Source of the DNA: Phlebotomus papatasi
Taxonomy: Eukaryota > Arthropoda > Insecta > Diptera > Psychodidae
NCBI RefSeq assembly: GCF_024763615.1
Contig: NC_077222.1
Location: forward strand, 53,072,001-53,136,000
Length of the DNA stretch: 64,000 bases
Direction: 5' to 3'
The position numbers were made by a program, and so were the translations under genes. The notes beneath the pieces were generated by a model. That model searched no databases. It saw only the letters and a program-made list of their open reading frames with translations, and was not told where the DNA came from. Below, piece after piece: positions 36,626 to 48,617 of this stretch (positions within the stretch are counted from its first letter, which is position 1; the number at the start of each line of letters is the position of its first letter).

Positions 36626-39600
36626 TTATCGTATATGGACGAAATATTTGTCTAGATAATTTTTAAAAAGAAAGCGAGGGGGTAGGGGAAAAATGATGGG
36701 CATGCTCATTTGCACAGTTTGAACTAAATTTAATCAAATTTATATTCTTCTTATTTATCTTTTTTAACCCTTAACCATATATTCATTGTTATCTTAACCT
36801 TACATTCTCCTTTAATTAAATTTGATTTGACGGTCAGTGTGACTTTACCTTAAATGTATAATCACCGTTTTTTTTTTTTTTCAAATGACAGCTTGTAAAC
36901 TAACTGTAAACTGGTAACTAAAGTAATTATCCGCAAAATAATATATACAACAATCAACAGTCACTTTTAAACGATATGCAATTGATTAAGAGCGAAATGT
37001 GAATTCTTTCATCGATAAAGGATCTTGCTCACGAAGTGATGTTATCTGAAAAAGCTAAGAAATTTCGTCGAACACTCCAGAGCAACAGTGATGGAAAATA
37101 AATAATGATTAGAACTCCCTTCTAATAGATTGTATTTCACTTTGTAATTCTGAGAAAGCTGCAATTAAAATCTTATCTTACCGTAAATATCAAATATTCT
37201 AAGGCCCAAGTCTTATTCTGAAATCAATGAAAATTTTCAAGTTTTGCTTTGTCCACAAAATTATTATTTTGTTCTCTCTTGTCAGCCCATTTTTCTATCG
37301 TAAGACCCCTCATTGAAAGAGAGGCTTTCCTGACCAGAAGTGAGATCTCTATCGGGAGCAATTATAATGGCACTAAAGAAAAAATCATAAACTTAACACT
37401 TGGTGTGTAAAATGAGGAATTAGCAGTTACTCGTGGTAATCTCCTCAATGCCATCGAGTTTTTCAAGATCCATTGGGAAGATCCCTCCCCTGGGTCTGAT
37501 TCAATTGCAAATTTATTTACTCAACAACGAGCTTGTGCGAAAAGGTTCTTTTTATGGTTCAACGGTTGATTCTTACCGCACGTAAAATAGGACGCAGAAT
37601 TTTTTTTATATATTTTTTGGAACAATAAACTAGCACAACGAACAAAATTCGCCGTTGAATCCCCCAAACCACCATCTCGCCAGATCCAAAAAGGAGAATT
37701 AAAAAAAAAACCCAAAGAGGCGACATACAAAGCGAACTCTAGCTACCATCTGCTCCTCCAACCAGATCGTTTTTTTTTACTTTATTCCTTGTGTCCCTCT
37801 TTTATCCATGCTCTTCTTTCATGCCACTTCTTTTCACTCTCTTTGTAATTCATATCGATATTTTTCTCCAAAACGCTCCCAAAACATTCTTTTCCCCCGG
37901 GATCTTTCTCTATATTCATTTTGGCCTAAAGTAAACTCCATCGCTAAGCGCTCTATTTCACAAAAGTCCGGGATGTGCTCTTGTTTGGAGAAAATTAGAT
38001 TGGTTATCCTTTCTACCTTCATTCGAACACATATAGCGTTCGATATCTGGCAGATATCCATAAAACTCATTCATATCTCTTGTATCATGCTGCTTTACTG
38101 AATAACACTTCTTTTTATACCTCCCTCATTCTACTGAAAATGAAATGGGAAATTTAGAGCTCTCAGGGCAATAATAGAGCTATTGGAGGGTATTTAATTT
38201 GTCATTTTACCTATATATTCTTCCAATCAAATGCAGAGGGAATGCTCATTGCTTCACTTTAAATTTTATACACATCATCTTCCTATACAACTTTTAATGC
38301 TCTCTTGTCGTCAATGCAATAAATTAACACAGATATCTCACAGGGATCTAGAGAGAAGTATGCTTTAAAATTAAGTCTTGTATATTTCTAAAGTAAAACT
38401 TGAGCAAAGTCGTAATAGTTAGAGCTTCAATAGTAACGATATATGCTATGCACATTACTTAAGATTTATATCACTGACCATTAGTCGAATATTTGTTTAT
38501 AGAAAAGTTAGCAAAATAACAAGAATAGTATATCAAGCAGGCCAGTATAACTGCTACTATAACTTTAAGAAACAAAAAATAATGTGCCTGTTATGGGTTA
38601 GTAATTATGGAAGATTAATTCACAATTTTTTCAAATAAATATCCCCCAGTTTGACCACAAAGAGCGCCCACAGAGCTGGGGTAAGTGTAAATAGCCGAGA
38701 CAGCGAGAACTGAGCAATAACCATTTTTTTACACTTCGTATCTCGGCTATGACCATTTTTTTGGTAATTATTGAGGAATTACCATTTTTCGTTCCGAAAG
38801 CTCCTGATGGCACTCCGAACATTTTTATTCGCGACAATTGTATGAATGACCGTTTATTTTTAAATCATTAAACCGCCAAATTGAAGATCTAAGTATTACA
38901 TCGAAAATTGTTCATTGATAGAAAATTCTTCCAGGAATGATAAAATATGCTAAGTTTGCTATAAATTAAATCTTGGTAATATCAAACTTATTTATAATTT
39001 TCGTGATTCTAAAATTAACACTCTGATTGATTGTTATTATATGATAAGAAATAATAAACTTAATCAACTTAATCATTAAACCAATATTTTATTTATTAAT
39101 TTAATTATTTACATATTTATTCTGTATTATTCTTAAATTAATATTTGCATTTTGTCAGGTAATAATTAAAAAATATTCTTTTTTCTGTTAATAAGCTTTA
39201 AAATATATTTAAAAATTTCGAAGCGTAATATCAAAAATCTACGGGTATCGAAAAATACCGTAGATATTTTTTAATAAGTTGAGAAACTTTTTTTTAAAAT
39301 AAATAATATAAAATAATAAATAATAAAATAAATAATGAATAAAAAAATTAAAAAAAAATGTAAATTAAATAAATAAATAATAGTAATTTTTATTTTATAG
39401 GTATATTTTTAAATAATTCACAATATCTTTACTAATACTAATCAAATGATAATAAGTAAATAAATAAAAATGAAAAATTAAAGAAAAACATGATTAAAAA
39501 TTTGATGTTTTATGCGGATTATTGCTTAAATTTCAAGGAAGCACTCTGATATTTTATATAAAACTTAACTTTCAATTCCTTCCGGAGGTTAAAATTCGAC

Positions 39601-40734
39601 GCTAAACAGCGTAAATTTAAAAATTTTACAAATTTTTTTTTAAATTAAGACTTCTCAGAAAAGTTTAAAATGAACATTGTGTTAAGCGGTTTCATATTAT
39701 TCTAAAAATACCAACTAATGCATTAGACTTGGAAAAAAGAGTTAATCAAAAATTATGTTTCCTTTAAGAGACCGTTAAAAGAGAGTATTTTGCAATAAAT
39801 CAATGAGTCTTGGAAAATCTCCCCTAATGGTTTGTTCCTGAGATAAAATCTCTTTATATTGCTCCAAGTGTGTCTTAGCTAAAATAGAAAGTCATGTAAT
39901 TTCCAAGGTCTTCTGACCGAGTGGCAATATATTTTAATAGCTAATATTAAGTCACACATTTCGTTTAAAAAAATAAGTTATAGATTCATTAAAGGAATGT
40001 GGCAAAAATATGTAGTGTTCAAAGCCTGAAAGCCTTATGCCGGCTTCAGACCGGAGGATTAGCCCAGTTCTCTGAGGTCTCAAAAATATAAATAACAAGG
40101 AATTTTGTTGATTTTTCAAAATCTAATGGATCTTTTGCCCTTAATATCCAATCCTGAAGAACAATTTCTTAAAAAAATCGTGCCTGATTACACTGTGCAA
40201 CAATTTTAAACTTTCTTTTTGTCCCTGGGTTCTCATGCTATTTTTTCTATTGCTAGGGTCAAATGATTTACGAAAATACTTATCATTTTGATTTCATTTT
40301 GTTTTTGCGCCTGGAATCTAGGCAAAAGTATTATTGCCGTTTTTTGATACTTGGGTACCTAACCTATGTCTCCAATTCCGCTGAACCGATTTATTTCTTA
40401 ATATGGGAACATTTTTGTTCTCCTTTAGATGTCAGATCCTTTGGACAGATGGAGTTCGTGAACTTGACACCAGGGGCGCTGTAGTCTCATATATGTCAGA
40501 AAACATGGAAAAATCGAACTTTTTAGCAATTTTAATCAAAAATATTTTGAAAACTAGGACTGTCCCTAACAACCTGTTTTGTGGGTTTGATAGAGAATTT
40601 TATTAGCTACATTTTCATCCATGTGGAACTTTTCACTCAGATTGTTTTTTAACCTTGAAATTGAGGTACAAACGAAAATCGAGCACTTATTCTTAAGTGC
40701 GTTATTATCAATGACAGTTCTTTTTGTAGTTTAT
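36626..40734. other. No recognised gene
   Basis: 37500-38100 is less AT-rich with overlapping frames on both strands (37521-37730 -, 37808-38101 +, 37834-38070 -) and no domain I recognise. 38900-39700 is extremely AT-rich. A short inverted repeat with CATTTTTTTACACTTCG/TATCTCGGCT lies near 38700-38760. Related GAGTCTTGG phrases at 39805 and 51200-51360 suggest another old repeat. Confidence 0.4.
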
Positions 40735-40975
40735 GAATAATAAGGCTCTAGAAACATGTTTCTTAACTGCTTTGAACAAATTTAACATTAATTGGAAAGG
40801 TCTCGGGATCCTAGAAAAATCTGAGCCTGTCTCAATCGGTTTCAAAACGGTGGGACTTTTAAGGGAGACCCGGATGCAGCTGTACAGTGAGAAAACACAC
40901 CCGCTGTTATCCAATCTAATCTAAGCTATTTTTGGCATTTTGGCAATATTTTGAAATGATCCTTGAAACGATTTA

Positions 40976-41490
40976 CCCCTTTAAGGACGATTGGAACACC
41001 GGTGTCCCATAAATAAAATAATTTTTTCTGACAACCTAAAGTTATTTTTTTCTTATGTCTGTACATAATTGTAAAGTAGAAGGTTGAAGGAATCTAGGAT
41101 ATTTTTTTGCAAGTCTCTAGCTATTTGTTATGTAGTAAATATTTAAGCTCAAAAATGGCGAATTTTTAAATTCTCAAATTCATAATTGATTTTATTTATT
41201 TTTTATACTTCCAATTTTTTTTAAGCAAAACCCTTTTGGCAATAAAAACTACAATACTCATATGTACTATTTTTCATTAAAGCGAAAAATATTATTCATT
41301 GGTATAGTCAGAAAAATTACTTAAATTTTTGGGCTATTTTTATCCCTATCCTTCATAGAAGCACAAAATACACCGAATCAGATTCTGTTGGACTTTCCAA
41401 GGTTAGATGTAAGACTTATCATTGATTATGTTTCCCAGTTTAATTTTTATTGTTGATTTTCAGTCCGTAAAGTGTCTCGTCGTTAAAGGG
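40976..41490. mobile_element. piggyBac-like MITE (CCCTTTAAGGAC family)
   Basis: Left end CCCCTTTAAGGACGATTGGA after TTTA (a mutated TTAA), right end GACGAGACAC.. inverted, reading CGTTAAAGGG followed by TTAA at 41491-41494. Interior TTTTTGGGCTATTTTTATCC parallels the copy at 35404. Confidence 0.65.
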
Positions 41491-41494
41491 TTAA

Positions 41495-43010
41495 AGGGTT
41501 GTGAACCGATAACTTTTTGAAATGCTCGAACTTGTAAGGTTTTTCTGCATAAATTGGACCTCTGAAGAACTTTATTAATATAGATAAAAAATGCAAAAGT
41601 ACTTTTGTGATATAAATAATTCTAAGTCGGGAGTTCGAGTATTTTGCAAAGCGGGAATTCCTTATCACCGTTATCATCTTTCTCTATTCGAACTTTACAG
41701 TGTATATAAATCCCTCAATTTTGAGTTTCAACTAAAGGGGTTGTATTTTGATAGAATTTTGGATAATGAGGTTTGGAGTTTTTGACGTCACGCTGTTCGT
41801 CCGTTTGTACGTCCGGTCGTTACCACACCTAGAGGCCAAACGGTTAGAGATAGATACTTGGGATTGGGACCTTCGGGAGACCTAAGGATCATCAACTTGC
41901 TCATCACTTTTCCCTCATTCCTTCTCCGGTCCTCAGAAACCATGTATTTTTGGAATTGCTCGAAAATGCGTCGTGCGTTTTTTTTTTCATTTTTGGATAG
42001 GGGTGGTCTGATACTTCATCGTGGAAACGGGATCCAGGAGGACCGTTAATACCTCTGGGAAATTGAATACATAGAAGAGCCTTCCCGACTAAGGTCTTCG
42101 GTTGCATAAAAACAAAAATGAAAGCTGCCTTCAATAAGGTTACTTTCGGCGTATTATAAAAAAAATATATATAATTCAGAGATTATCCGGATTCACATTT
42201 CGTACTTCCTTTGAATCATTCGTAATAACGGTTTTTCAAGGTCAAATGTTAAAAAGGCTCTAGAGAACGTATTTCTCAATCGAATAGTATCATGTTTGGG
42301 CTCGTTGGAAAGGTCTTGGAATTTCCGATAAAACTGAATCGGTTCTAAACCGGTTATGAACCGATAAGTAATTTTTGTCTGAAAATCAATTATATTACTC
42401 TTAAAACTATTTTGGGTGATCTTTTGTGTGATTCGTGAATCGGTTCAAATCGGTTGAGAACCGGTAAACAGTAAATGTTGCTAAAATACAGGGGTCCATC
42501 TGGAAGATGATTGTTCCGAAAGTACTTTTGAAGTACAGCATCTAGGTCACGAATTTGAGCATTTCGCAAAGACTGGGACTTTATCACTCTTTTTTATTTA
42601 AATTTAAACAAATCCTGTTTTATTTTTTAGCATTATTCCATGCTGACGAATATTTCTCGTCGCCTATATCTTGTGTACACCTCTCTCCTGACCATCGATG
42701 GTGCCGAATGAAGTTAACCATGCGAAACTCAAATCACAGAATCATCTCTAAATTCATTAAAGTGGCAAACAATAAATGATTTCAATATGCAGTAACAGTT
42801 TTATATTTCATCCATTTATATCGAAAGAGTGTGAGCAGGAGGCAAAATACCTCTGGCCTGGAGTATCTCATCCATGTGACTTTTGTCTTCTTCGGCTTGT
42901 GAACTTTAGCAGGAAATGGGAGCGGTCTAAATTGTTCCGACAAAATTCCCAACAACGCACAGAGAGATAAATGAATTATCGAGAGAAATAAACACAAATT
43001 CTGCCTCTAT
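41495..43010. repeat. Mixed dispersed repeats
   Basis: The GTTCGAGTATTTTGCAAAGC signature at 41635 and its relative at 42555 bracket an R1-leader-like segment (AGGCCAAACGGTTAGAGATA at 41833) and an inverted R2 copy at 42236-42470. The ORFs here are short and unrecognised. The last 300 bp should hold the 3' UTR of the gene ending at 43011. Confidence 0.5.
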
Positions 43011-44564
43011 TCATTGCTTCTGCAATGCTTCCTTATCAATTTCCTTGAGAATCTGTCGCAATTTTTCGCAGAGGGTGTCAATTTCTTCCGAACGACATCC
43101 CAGGGCAGCTGCCACAGTTAAGTACGGCACATTTTTGGGGGAGGAAGTATGACTGCCCCAAGTATCAAAAATGCGATTTTCAATGGTTTTTATCTCATTG
43201 CCGGAAACCACTCGAGCTCCAGTGACTCCACGTCTGAAGAGTCTCGAGCCGATTTCCGCAGCTAAACCATCTTTGTGGGAATACTTTGAGAGAGTGAGAG
43301 CTAGAGAAATTCGATTACCTTTGAATGTGTCCAGAACTGTCTCGCTGAATTCCTCTGCAATGCCCTGGAGGGATATTTTGAGTTTCTCAAAGCATTCCTT
43401 CTGCTGCAGAAGCAACTTCCGGAAGCCCTTTTCGCCCATTGACAGAAGAGTTATGAAGACATCGATGGATTGGGAAATGGAGGCTCTTCCAGGATAACTT
43501 TTGGCTAAATTATCTATCATTTGCTCCTCAAATGCTACAACAATTGATCCCCCAACCGGAACCAGGAGATTCTTATCTGTACTCTGTACCACAAAATCAA
43601 CCCTTCCACCCAATCTCACGGCCTGTTCAATCTGGTGACAGCAGAGGCTACTCTGCAGCCCATAGGCATTGTTCACTACATGGGGAATGCTGTATTCCCT
43701 GGCCAGTTTGGCCAGATTTATCACATCATCACAGCCTCTTGGAGCGAAACAACTGGTCGTGGAAAAGATACAGACAATGTTTTCTGCACCCAAATCTACA
43801 ATTCTGTCCCTAAATTCGTTCAAGTTCGTGCTCAAAAGATCTCCTTGTGCTAATGTATCAACTATTACTGGAACGAGCCCTAAATTATGAAAAAAATCCC
43901 TCATTACCTTGCCAAGGGATTTCCTCGAGAATATTCAACAAACCTGCTGAAAACATGCTCTTGAAGCACGATTTCTGATCAATGCGGGACCACAGCACAA
44001 AACCACGATCTTTAGGGGTTTTCCTCGTGTTCCGGATGTGAGAAAAGCAGAAGGAGAGGGTCATTCCTGTTGCCATCGGAACCAAAAGGCATTTCTTCGC
44101 CGCCTGAATACCCGCCACCTTCACAACATCCAGCAACATCTTATTTGTGATGTCATTGAGAATTGTAGACCCAATGGCTTTTGGTTGAGGCTCTGTGAGA
44201 TCCCCAGAACGACCAATTCCATGAGCAAAGCCAAAATGCCTCTTGGTAACTAAATTGCTAAATACCCTTCCTTCACGCTCTCCGGCGCCTGCCACAAAAG
44301 AAAATCTATTCGTGTCCATCCAAGAGAGCTCCTGGAGCACATATTCAATAAGATCATCATCCCATCCAACTTCCGGCAACTTTTTCTGTAAGAAAATCCC
44401 GCAAAATTAGCTCGATTTCCAAGTTACATAACCTCACTTTTACATGCCTTCTCCAGAAGTTGCTGTATCACTTTATCCCGATGGCGACGTGCATTCAGGG
44501 CATTCTCCACATATCCCGTAGTTGATGTGTTCTGGTAAAATGCCCTTAGATTGTCCTCATTCAT
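43011..44564 (-). CDS. SEPSECS: O-phosphoseryl-tRNA(Sec) selenium transferase (SepSecS)
   Basis: This PLP enzyme converts phosphoseryl-tRNA(Sec) to selenocysteinyl-tRNA(Sec) with selenophosphate, the last step of selenocysteine synthesis. I read three exons: 44564-44448, 44385-43944 and 43879-43011 (117 + 442 + 869 = 1428 nt), giving 475 residues; human SepSecS has about 500. Introns are 62 and 64 bp. Seen: GEREGRV near residue 74-80, GIGRSGD near 95-101 with Gln at 106 (phosphate-binding loop), the NNAYG segment near 256, the PLP lysine near 289 in QSTDKNLLVPVGG, and YPGRAS further on. All key residues are present. The first intron seems to use a GC donor (AAG then GCATGT), which keeps alignment length exact; a GTTATG donor 15 bases on would add five residues. 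The C-terminus is somewhat shorter than in vertebrates. Confidence 0.95.
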
Positions 44565-44670
44565 CGCAAACCACAAAGAAAAAGACAATTTCCCTGCAAA
44601 CTCAAACAACCGTTTGACTGGAACCTAGATTTCCGAAAGCTCATTTTCAAATTCAACGTTCTTCCTTTAT
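44565..44670 (-). promoter_or_regulatory. Short spacer between UPF0488 and SepSecS
   Basis: Only 106 bp separate the stop of the upstream gene from the SepSecS ATG. On the minus strand AATAAA begins at the last base of the upstream stop codon (44671-44666). The spacer must therefore hold the 3' end of one gene and any promoter and 5' UTR of the other, or the two are co-transcribed. An upstream ATG (GAAAATGAGC) lies in the spacer. Confidence 0.6.
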
Positions 44671-45375
44671 TCAGCTAGATTCTTCGGGTATCACAAAATT
44701 GAATCTAAAAGAATTATCCGAGGGGATATATTTGCTGGAAGATGGAACTTCTTTCCTTGGCAGGGTATTCTCCTCGACAAGATTCACATTTTCCTGAGAT
44801 TTTTCAGCCTCATTGACATTGAAATTGAACTTGAAATCGCTTCCGGAATTCAAAAGAGCGGATTTTTTCACAAAATATGATTTTGCTGAGTTCTTCTGCT
44901 CCTTTGGGTCTGTGAATTTTATTTTTCCTGATGCTGAAATACAGAATTATTTAAAAAATCTTTATTTTTACTTCAAATTGAGAGGATTTACCTAGGGATA
45001 ATTGTTTTTCTTCCCGTGCCATTTGAGCTCGATAGTCTCCAAAGGCATTTCTCATGACTTGTCTCTTCTTTACCAAGGGTTGATTTGCTCCTTTAAGGAT
45101 TCTAAGGGTCTTTTCAGCGTCCTGGGCTATTAAAACAAGAATTTTAGGACTTTATCAGTAACTCTATCAGTTACAGGAGAGTATTTTAAATTACCTAGTT
45201 TTTGTGATAACATTCCGGAAGATAGGGACAGCTCTAACTTTTGGATGCACCAACAAAGTTCCAATTCTGCGTTGTTTTCCACAACTTGAGAAGACGATTC
45301 TTCTGCAGGTTTCATGGACTGTAGTGTCTTTACTTTCCCACTGGATTTGTGCAATTTAACTTTTGGAGGAGGCAT
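44671..45375 (-). CDS. UPF0488 (C8orf33-like) family protein
   Basis: Three exons, 45375-45195, 45126-44992 and 44933-44671 (181 + 135 + 263 = 579 nt), encode 192 residues. Both introns are phase 1 and use GTAA donors. The middle exon gives QVMRNAFGDYRAQMAREE, the most conserved part of the UPF0488 family (human C8orf33, Drosophila CG14286), and the last exon a second conserved block, KSYFVKKSALLNS followed by SDFKFNFNV and later SFRFNFVIP. The N-terminus is short, basic and low complexity. No signal peptide or membrane segment is visible. The family's molecular function is not established to my knowledge. The start is the only upstream ATG in frame with a reasonable context; a TTG-initiated extension of two codons is ignored. 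It is transcribed in the same direction as the gene downstream at 106 bp. Confidence 0.8.
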
Positions 45376-46234
45376 TTTCAAGCAAATTTAGTGGATGAAA
45401 CACGCGGCAGAACGAGAGTTTTGTTTTGATATTGCAATTGAAGGTTCCGAGAGCTTTCCGGAAAAGCTTAAATTGACATTTTGAACATGTGGCGCCACCA
45501 GTAATTTTGTGTTTTGTTTTCCCCTGAAGAAGTCACAAATCTTGGTATCGGGAAAAATCCTACACGTAAAAGACAAACTTTATTATTTATTGGTTTTTTG
45601 GATGATTCTATCTGATACTATCAAAAGCCATACATCTGCATTTGGAATTAAGATTGAGTGGAACGTATAGCATTCTCAAAATGTGTAATTTTTGGTCCAA
45701 AAGAGATCGACAATATGGCGTCGAATTCTGCAAAGGTAGTTACGATCATCATCAGTCGAAGATCTATTGTCGACGTCATGTGTGCCAATCAATTTTATTC
45801 AACTTGACTTGTGGATCCCGCTAGCGACAACTTTATCCTTGCTTCTTCATCTACTTGAGGATATGATAAAGCGGCCTCCAAGGAAACATTTGTACTTCAC
45901 TTTTCAAAACTTGATAATTTTTCAACCAATACATTTTTTGGTCCTTCGAGCCGATTTTACAATTTATGTTACGCAGAACCCGTTACGAGTTCTTGGAAAT
46001 GGAAGGTATTTGAGCCGGTTACCGTACGAATCTTTCTCATACACAAGCCATTTTTCATTACTTTGTGGTGTTTCGCTAGTCATTGCAATCAGGGTAATCA
46101 GTCATCAGAGAAAGTGCGAGAAACTATTGAATTACTATAAAATAGTGTAAAAAATTTGTGATTTGCATCATTTTGCATCAAGTCATTGCCAAGACATCTC
46201 AGTTTATTAAAAAATTACCAAAAACTAGTGAAAA
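45376..46234. promoter_or_regulatory. Shared region between divergent genes
   Basis: 859 bp separate the start codons of the UPF0488 (-) and ZFAND2-like (+) genes. A GGCGCC palindrome lies at 45491-45496 in ATGTGGCGCCACCAG. A frame of 127 codons at 45767-46150 (+) has hydrophobic stretches but no recognised domain, and an ATGGCGTCGAATTC at 45714 is followed by a donor-like GGTAGTT. A small unrecognised gene here cannot be excluded. Confidence 0.4.
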
Positions 46235-46913
46235 ATGGAATTTCCAGAACTAGGAAAACAATGCCAAGTGGCAGATTGTCAGAGGCTAGGTGAGTTTCCC
46301 ACGGAAAATTTCTTTGTCCACTAATTCACTTAATGAGACTGACCTTGTTGTCTACACAGACTTCCTGCCCGTTAAATGTGACGCCTGCAACAAGATTCTC
46401 TGTTCTGATCACTATAGCTATGAGAGACATTCTTGTACATCTGTCCGGAAGAAGAATGTCCAGGTACCAGTGTGTCCACTCTGCAATGAACCCGTGCCTA
46501 CGCCTAGTGATGTCTCTCCAGACCTCACTGTAGGTCGTCACATCGATCAGTTCTGTCGTTCTGACCGGAAGCCAGTGTTTACCAATCGCTGCTCCTTCCC
46601 AGGCTGCAGACAAAAAGAGCTAGTACCGATTCTCTGTCAGCAGTGCAGGAAGAACTATTGTATCAAACACAGACACTTTGGGGATCATCGATGTGCTGGG
46701 AATGCACAGAAACCTCAAGGAGGCATCTTCAGGGAAGCTAGACCCGATCCAGCTCAAGCTCGACGCATTCAAGGCAATATGACGGAGGATGAGGCTCTAG
46801 CTCATGCCTTAGCCCTTTCCATGCAGGAGCAGGGACGACAACAACCACCCCCTGTGGCGTGTGGAGGGGCCCAGAGTAGTTCAAGTACCAAGGACAAGTG
46901 TTCACTGTCGTGA
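46235..46913 (+). CDS. ZFAND2: AN1-type zinc finger protein 2 (ZFAND2/AIRAP family)
   Basis: Two exons, 46235-46289 and 46360-46913 (55 + 554 = 609 nt, 202 residues), with a 70-bp phase-1 intron using GTGAGT and ACAG. MEFPELGKQC is the family's typical start. Two AN1 fingers are visible: the first with Cys/His from about residue 10 to 44 (CQRLDFLPVKCDAC), the second from about 95 to 133 (FTNRCSFPGC, ILCQQCRKNYCIKHRH). A ubiquitin-interacting motif lies near 161-175 (EDEALAHALALSMQEQ). The end CSLS is a CaaX-like prenylation motif, as in vertebrate AIRAPL, which ends CSLC. Family members associate with the proteasome and p97 at the ER and respond to proteotoxic stress. Only one UIM is apparent, whereas AIRAPL has two. 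No heat-shock or metal element was identified upstream. Confidence 0.93.
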
Positions 46914-47089
46914 TGGGCCATTTGTTTACCACTCAATTGAATTGTCTACACTCATTCTCTACATCAGACAATTCCAATGAGAAAACTATAGGGACGTAAT
47001 TAGCTTGATAGGTAAATTGTAATTTTTCTGCCAAGAACTCTTTTATCCTGATATATTCACGATCTTCAGATCAAATTCTTGTTAAAATT

Positions 47090-47095
47090 ATTAAA
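47090..47095 (+). terminator. Candidate poly(A) signal for ZFAND2 gene
   Basis: ATTAAA 177 bp after the stop is the first canonical variant hexamer downstream on the plus strand. Confidence 0.4.
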
Positions 47096-47418
47096 GTTTC
47101 AAATTATTATACCAATGTATTTTGATGAATTTTATTCAAATTTAAATTTACTATTTTTTATGCAAAAAAAAAGATAAAAAACGGTTTCATTTTGTAAAAT
47201 TTACTGCTAAAACTTAAAAATAAATAAATAAATTAGAATCATTCCATGTGACTTGAATATTACATGAGTAATTTTTAAACATGTTTTTCAAATTGCAATG
47301 CGCGAGTAAAATAATTAAAATCAAATTTGAGTACTATTTATTTGTAATTTAATATTAATTAGAAAAATGGGTTAGAGCTTAAAACCTTCACAAAAATGCT
47401 TGTTTTATTATAAATTAA

Positions 47419-47554
47419 TGCCTAACGCACAGTGACTTTTATTTTGTAAACATGTTTTCGAAACTGCTTATGGCTATGATAGAGGGAGTTGACAAGATCA
47501 AGATTCCATTCACTCATACTGAAATGCCAAAAATTGACATAACATGCGTTGGAC
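47419..47554. mobile_element. M1 hairpin MITE (copy 4)
   Basis: TGCCTAACGCACAGTGACTT and the right end ATGCGTTGGACA match the M1 ends. It lies 500 bp downstream of the ZFAND2 stop. Slightly shorter than the other copies; the right arm has lost the GTAAACATG block. Confidence 0.6.
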
Positions 47555-47732
47555 ACAAAACGATGTACATAGAATTACTATTGTTTTTGTTAAATCGATT
47601 TTCGGTTAATCTCGTTAAATACAAAAACAAATAATAAAAGGGATTTTCGTAGTTGTGCAAATGTTTTCCAAAAAATATCTTTAGTTAGGGACGAGTGAAC
47701 AAGTAATTAGCGAGGGAACTCTAAAGGTGGCA

Positions 47733-48000
47733 GATCGGCTGATCGTTGCAGTTTAGTTAATGTGATCGGCTAATCGCTATCGATACATCACCGTGATCGG
47801 CTAATCGTCATCAATTCGCCACTGTGATCGGCTAATCGGCATCAATTCGTCAACATAATCACCTGTCCGGAGTTAATTCGTTATAATGATCGGCTGAACA
47901 ACGTCGATTCGCCATCACTGTTGGCTGATCGGTATCGATTCCTCACCATGATCAATTTGGTCTGCGCTGATTCGTCACCATGATCGTCTAATCGGCACCC
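47733..48000. repeat. 31-bp minisatellite (GATCGGCTAATCG)
   Basis: About nine diverged head-to-tail units with starts GATCGGCT at 47733, 47763, 47794 and 47826, then more decayed ones. The typical unit continues with ATCAATTCGYCACYRT. Units begin with GATC. Confidence 0.85.
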
Positions 48001-48296
48001 AAAGTGAAGCATGAGTGGCAGAACTATTTACCTTTTTTTATTTTGTTCTTAGTTTTGCAAATACTTACAATTCATATGAATTTTTTTAAGAAAACATAGA
48101 ATGAAAAGCTTGTACACTAAATAGCACAATTACAGAAATTTTTAATAAATTACTAAGCATGGATATTTAATTTCCATATCTTGTGACCCCTGTATGAATG
48201 ATACAAAAGTATATATTTTTAAGATTCCAATAAAAAATCTTCCTTATAATTGTAAAACACGAATTTTTTCCTTCTCGTTGTATGAAAGAGAAGCTA
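48001..48296. other. No gene seen
   Basis: AT-rich sequence only. Confidence 0.5.
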
Positions 48297-48617
48297 TAGT
48301 AGACTCTCGCTAATTCGGCTCTTTTAAGATCGGGATACTTTTTAATTCGGGCAGCAGTTAAATTTGAAAAAAGTTTGTTGACATTTTTTTGGTTTGATCC
48401 TGATTATCGAATGAAGCAAATATGCTTAAATTTGCCACGGTTTGTCTTAGTTGTGATATGATTTTGCATTATTAAGAGGTTCTCATGAGATATAAAATAA
48501 ATAAAAATAAAAACTTAATGTGACTATGAAAATGAACAAAATATCGTTGCATTTCAAACTAATTTCTAATTTGGGTGACATTTTGGTCCCAAATGCCCTA
48601 ATTTGAGAGAGTCTAAG
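48297..48617. mobile_element. pogo-like MITE (decayed copy)
   Basis: TAGTAGACTCTCGCTAATTC on the left and TTGAGAGAGTCTAAGC on the right, similar throughout to 4360-4699. The last bases of the right end are mutated. Confidence 0.65.

Noticed and set aside
43011..43904. Single-exon 297-residue reading of SepSecS starting MRDFFHNLG
   Set aside because: The first residues read through the second intron; the true exon starts at 43879.
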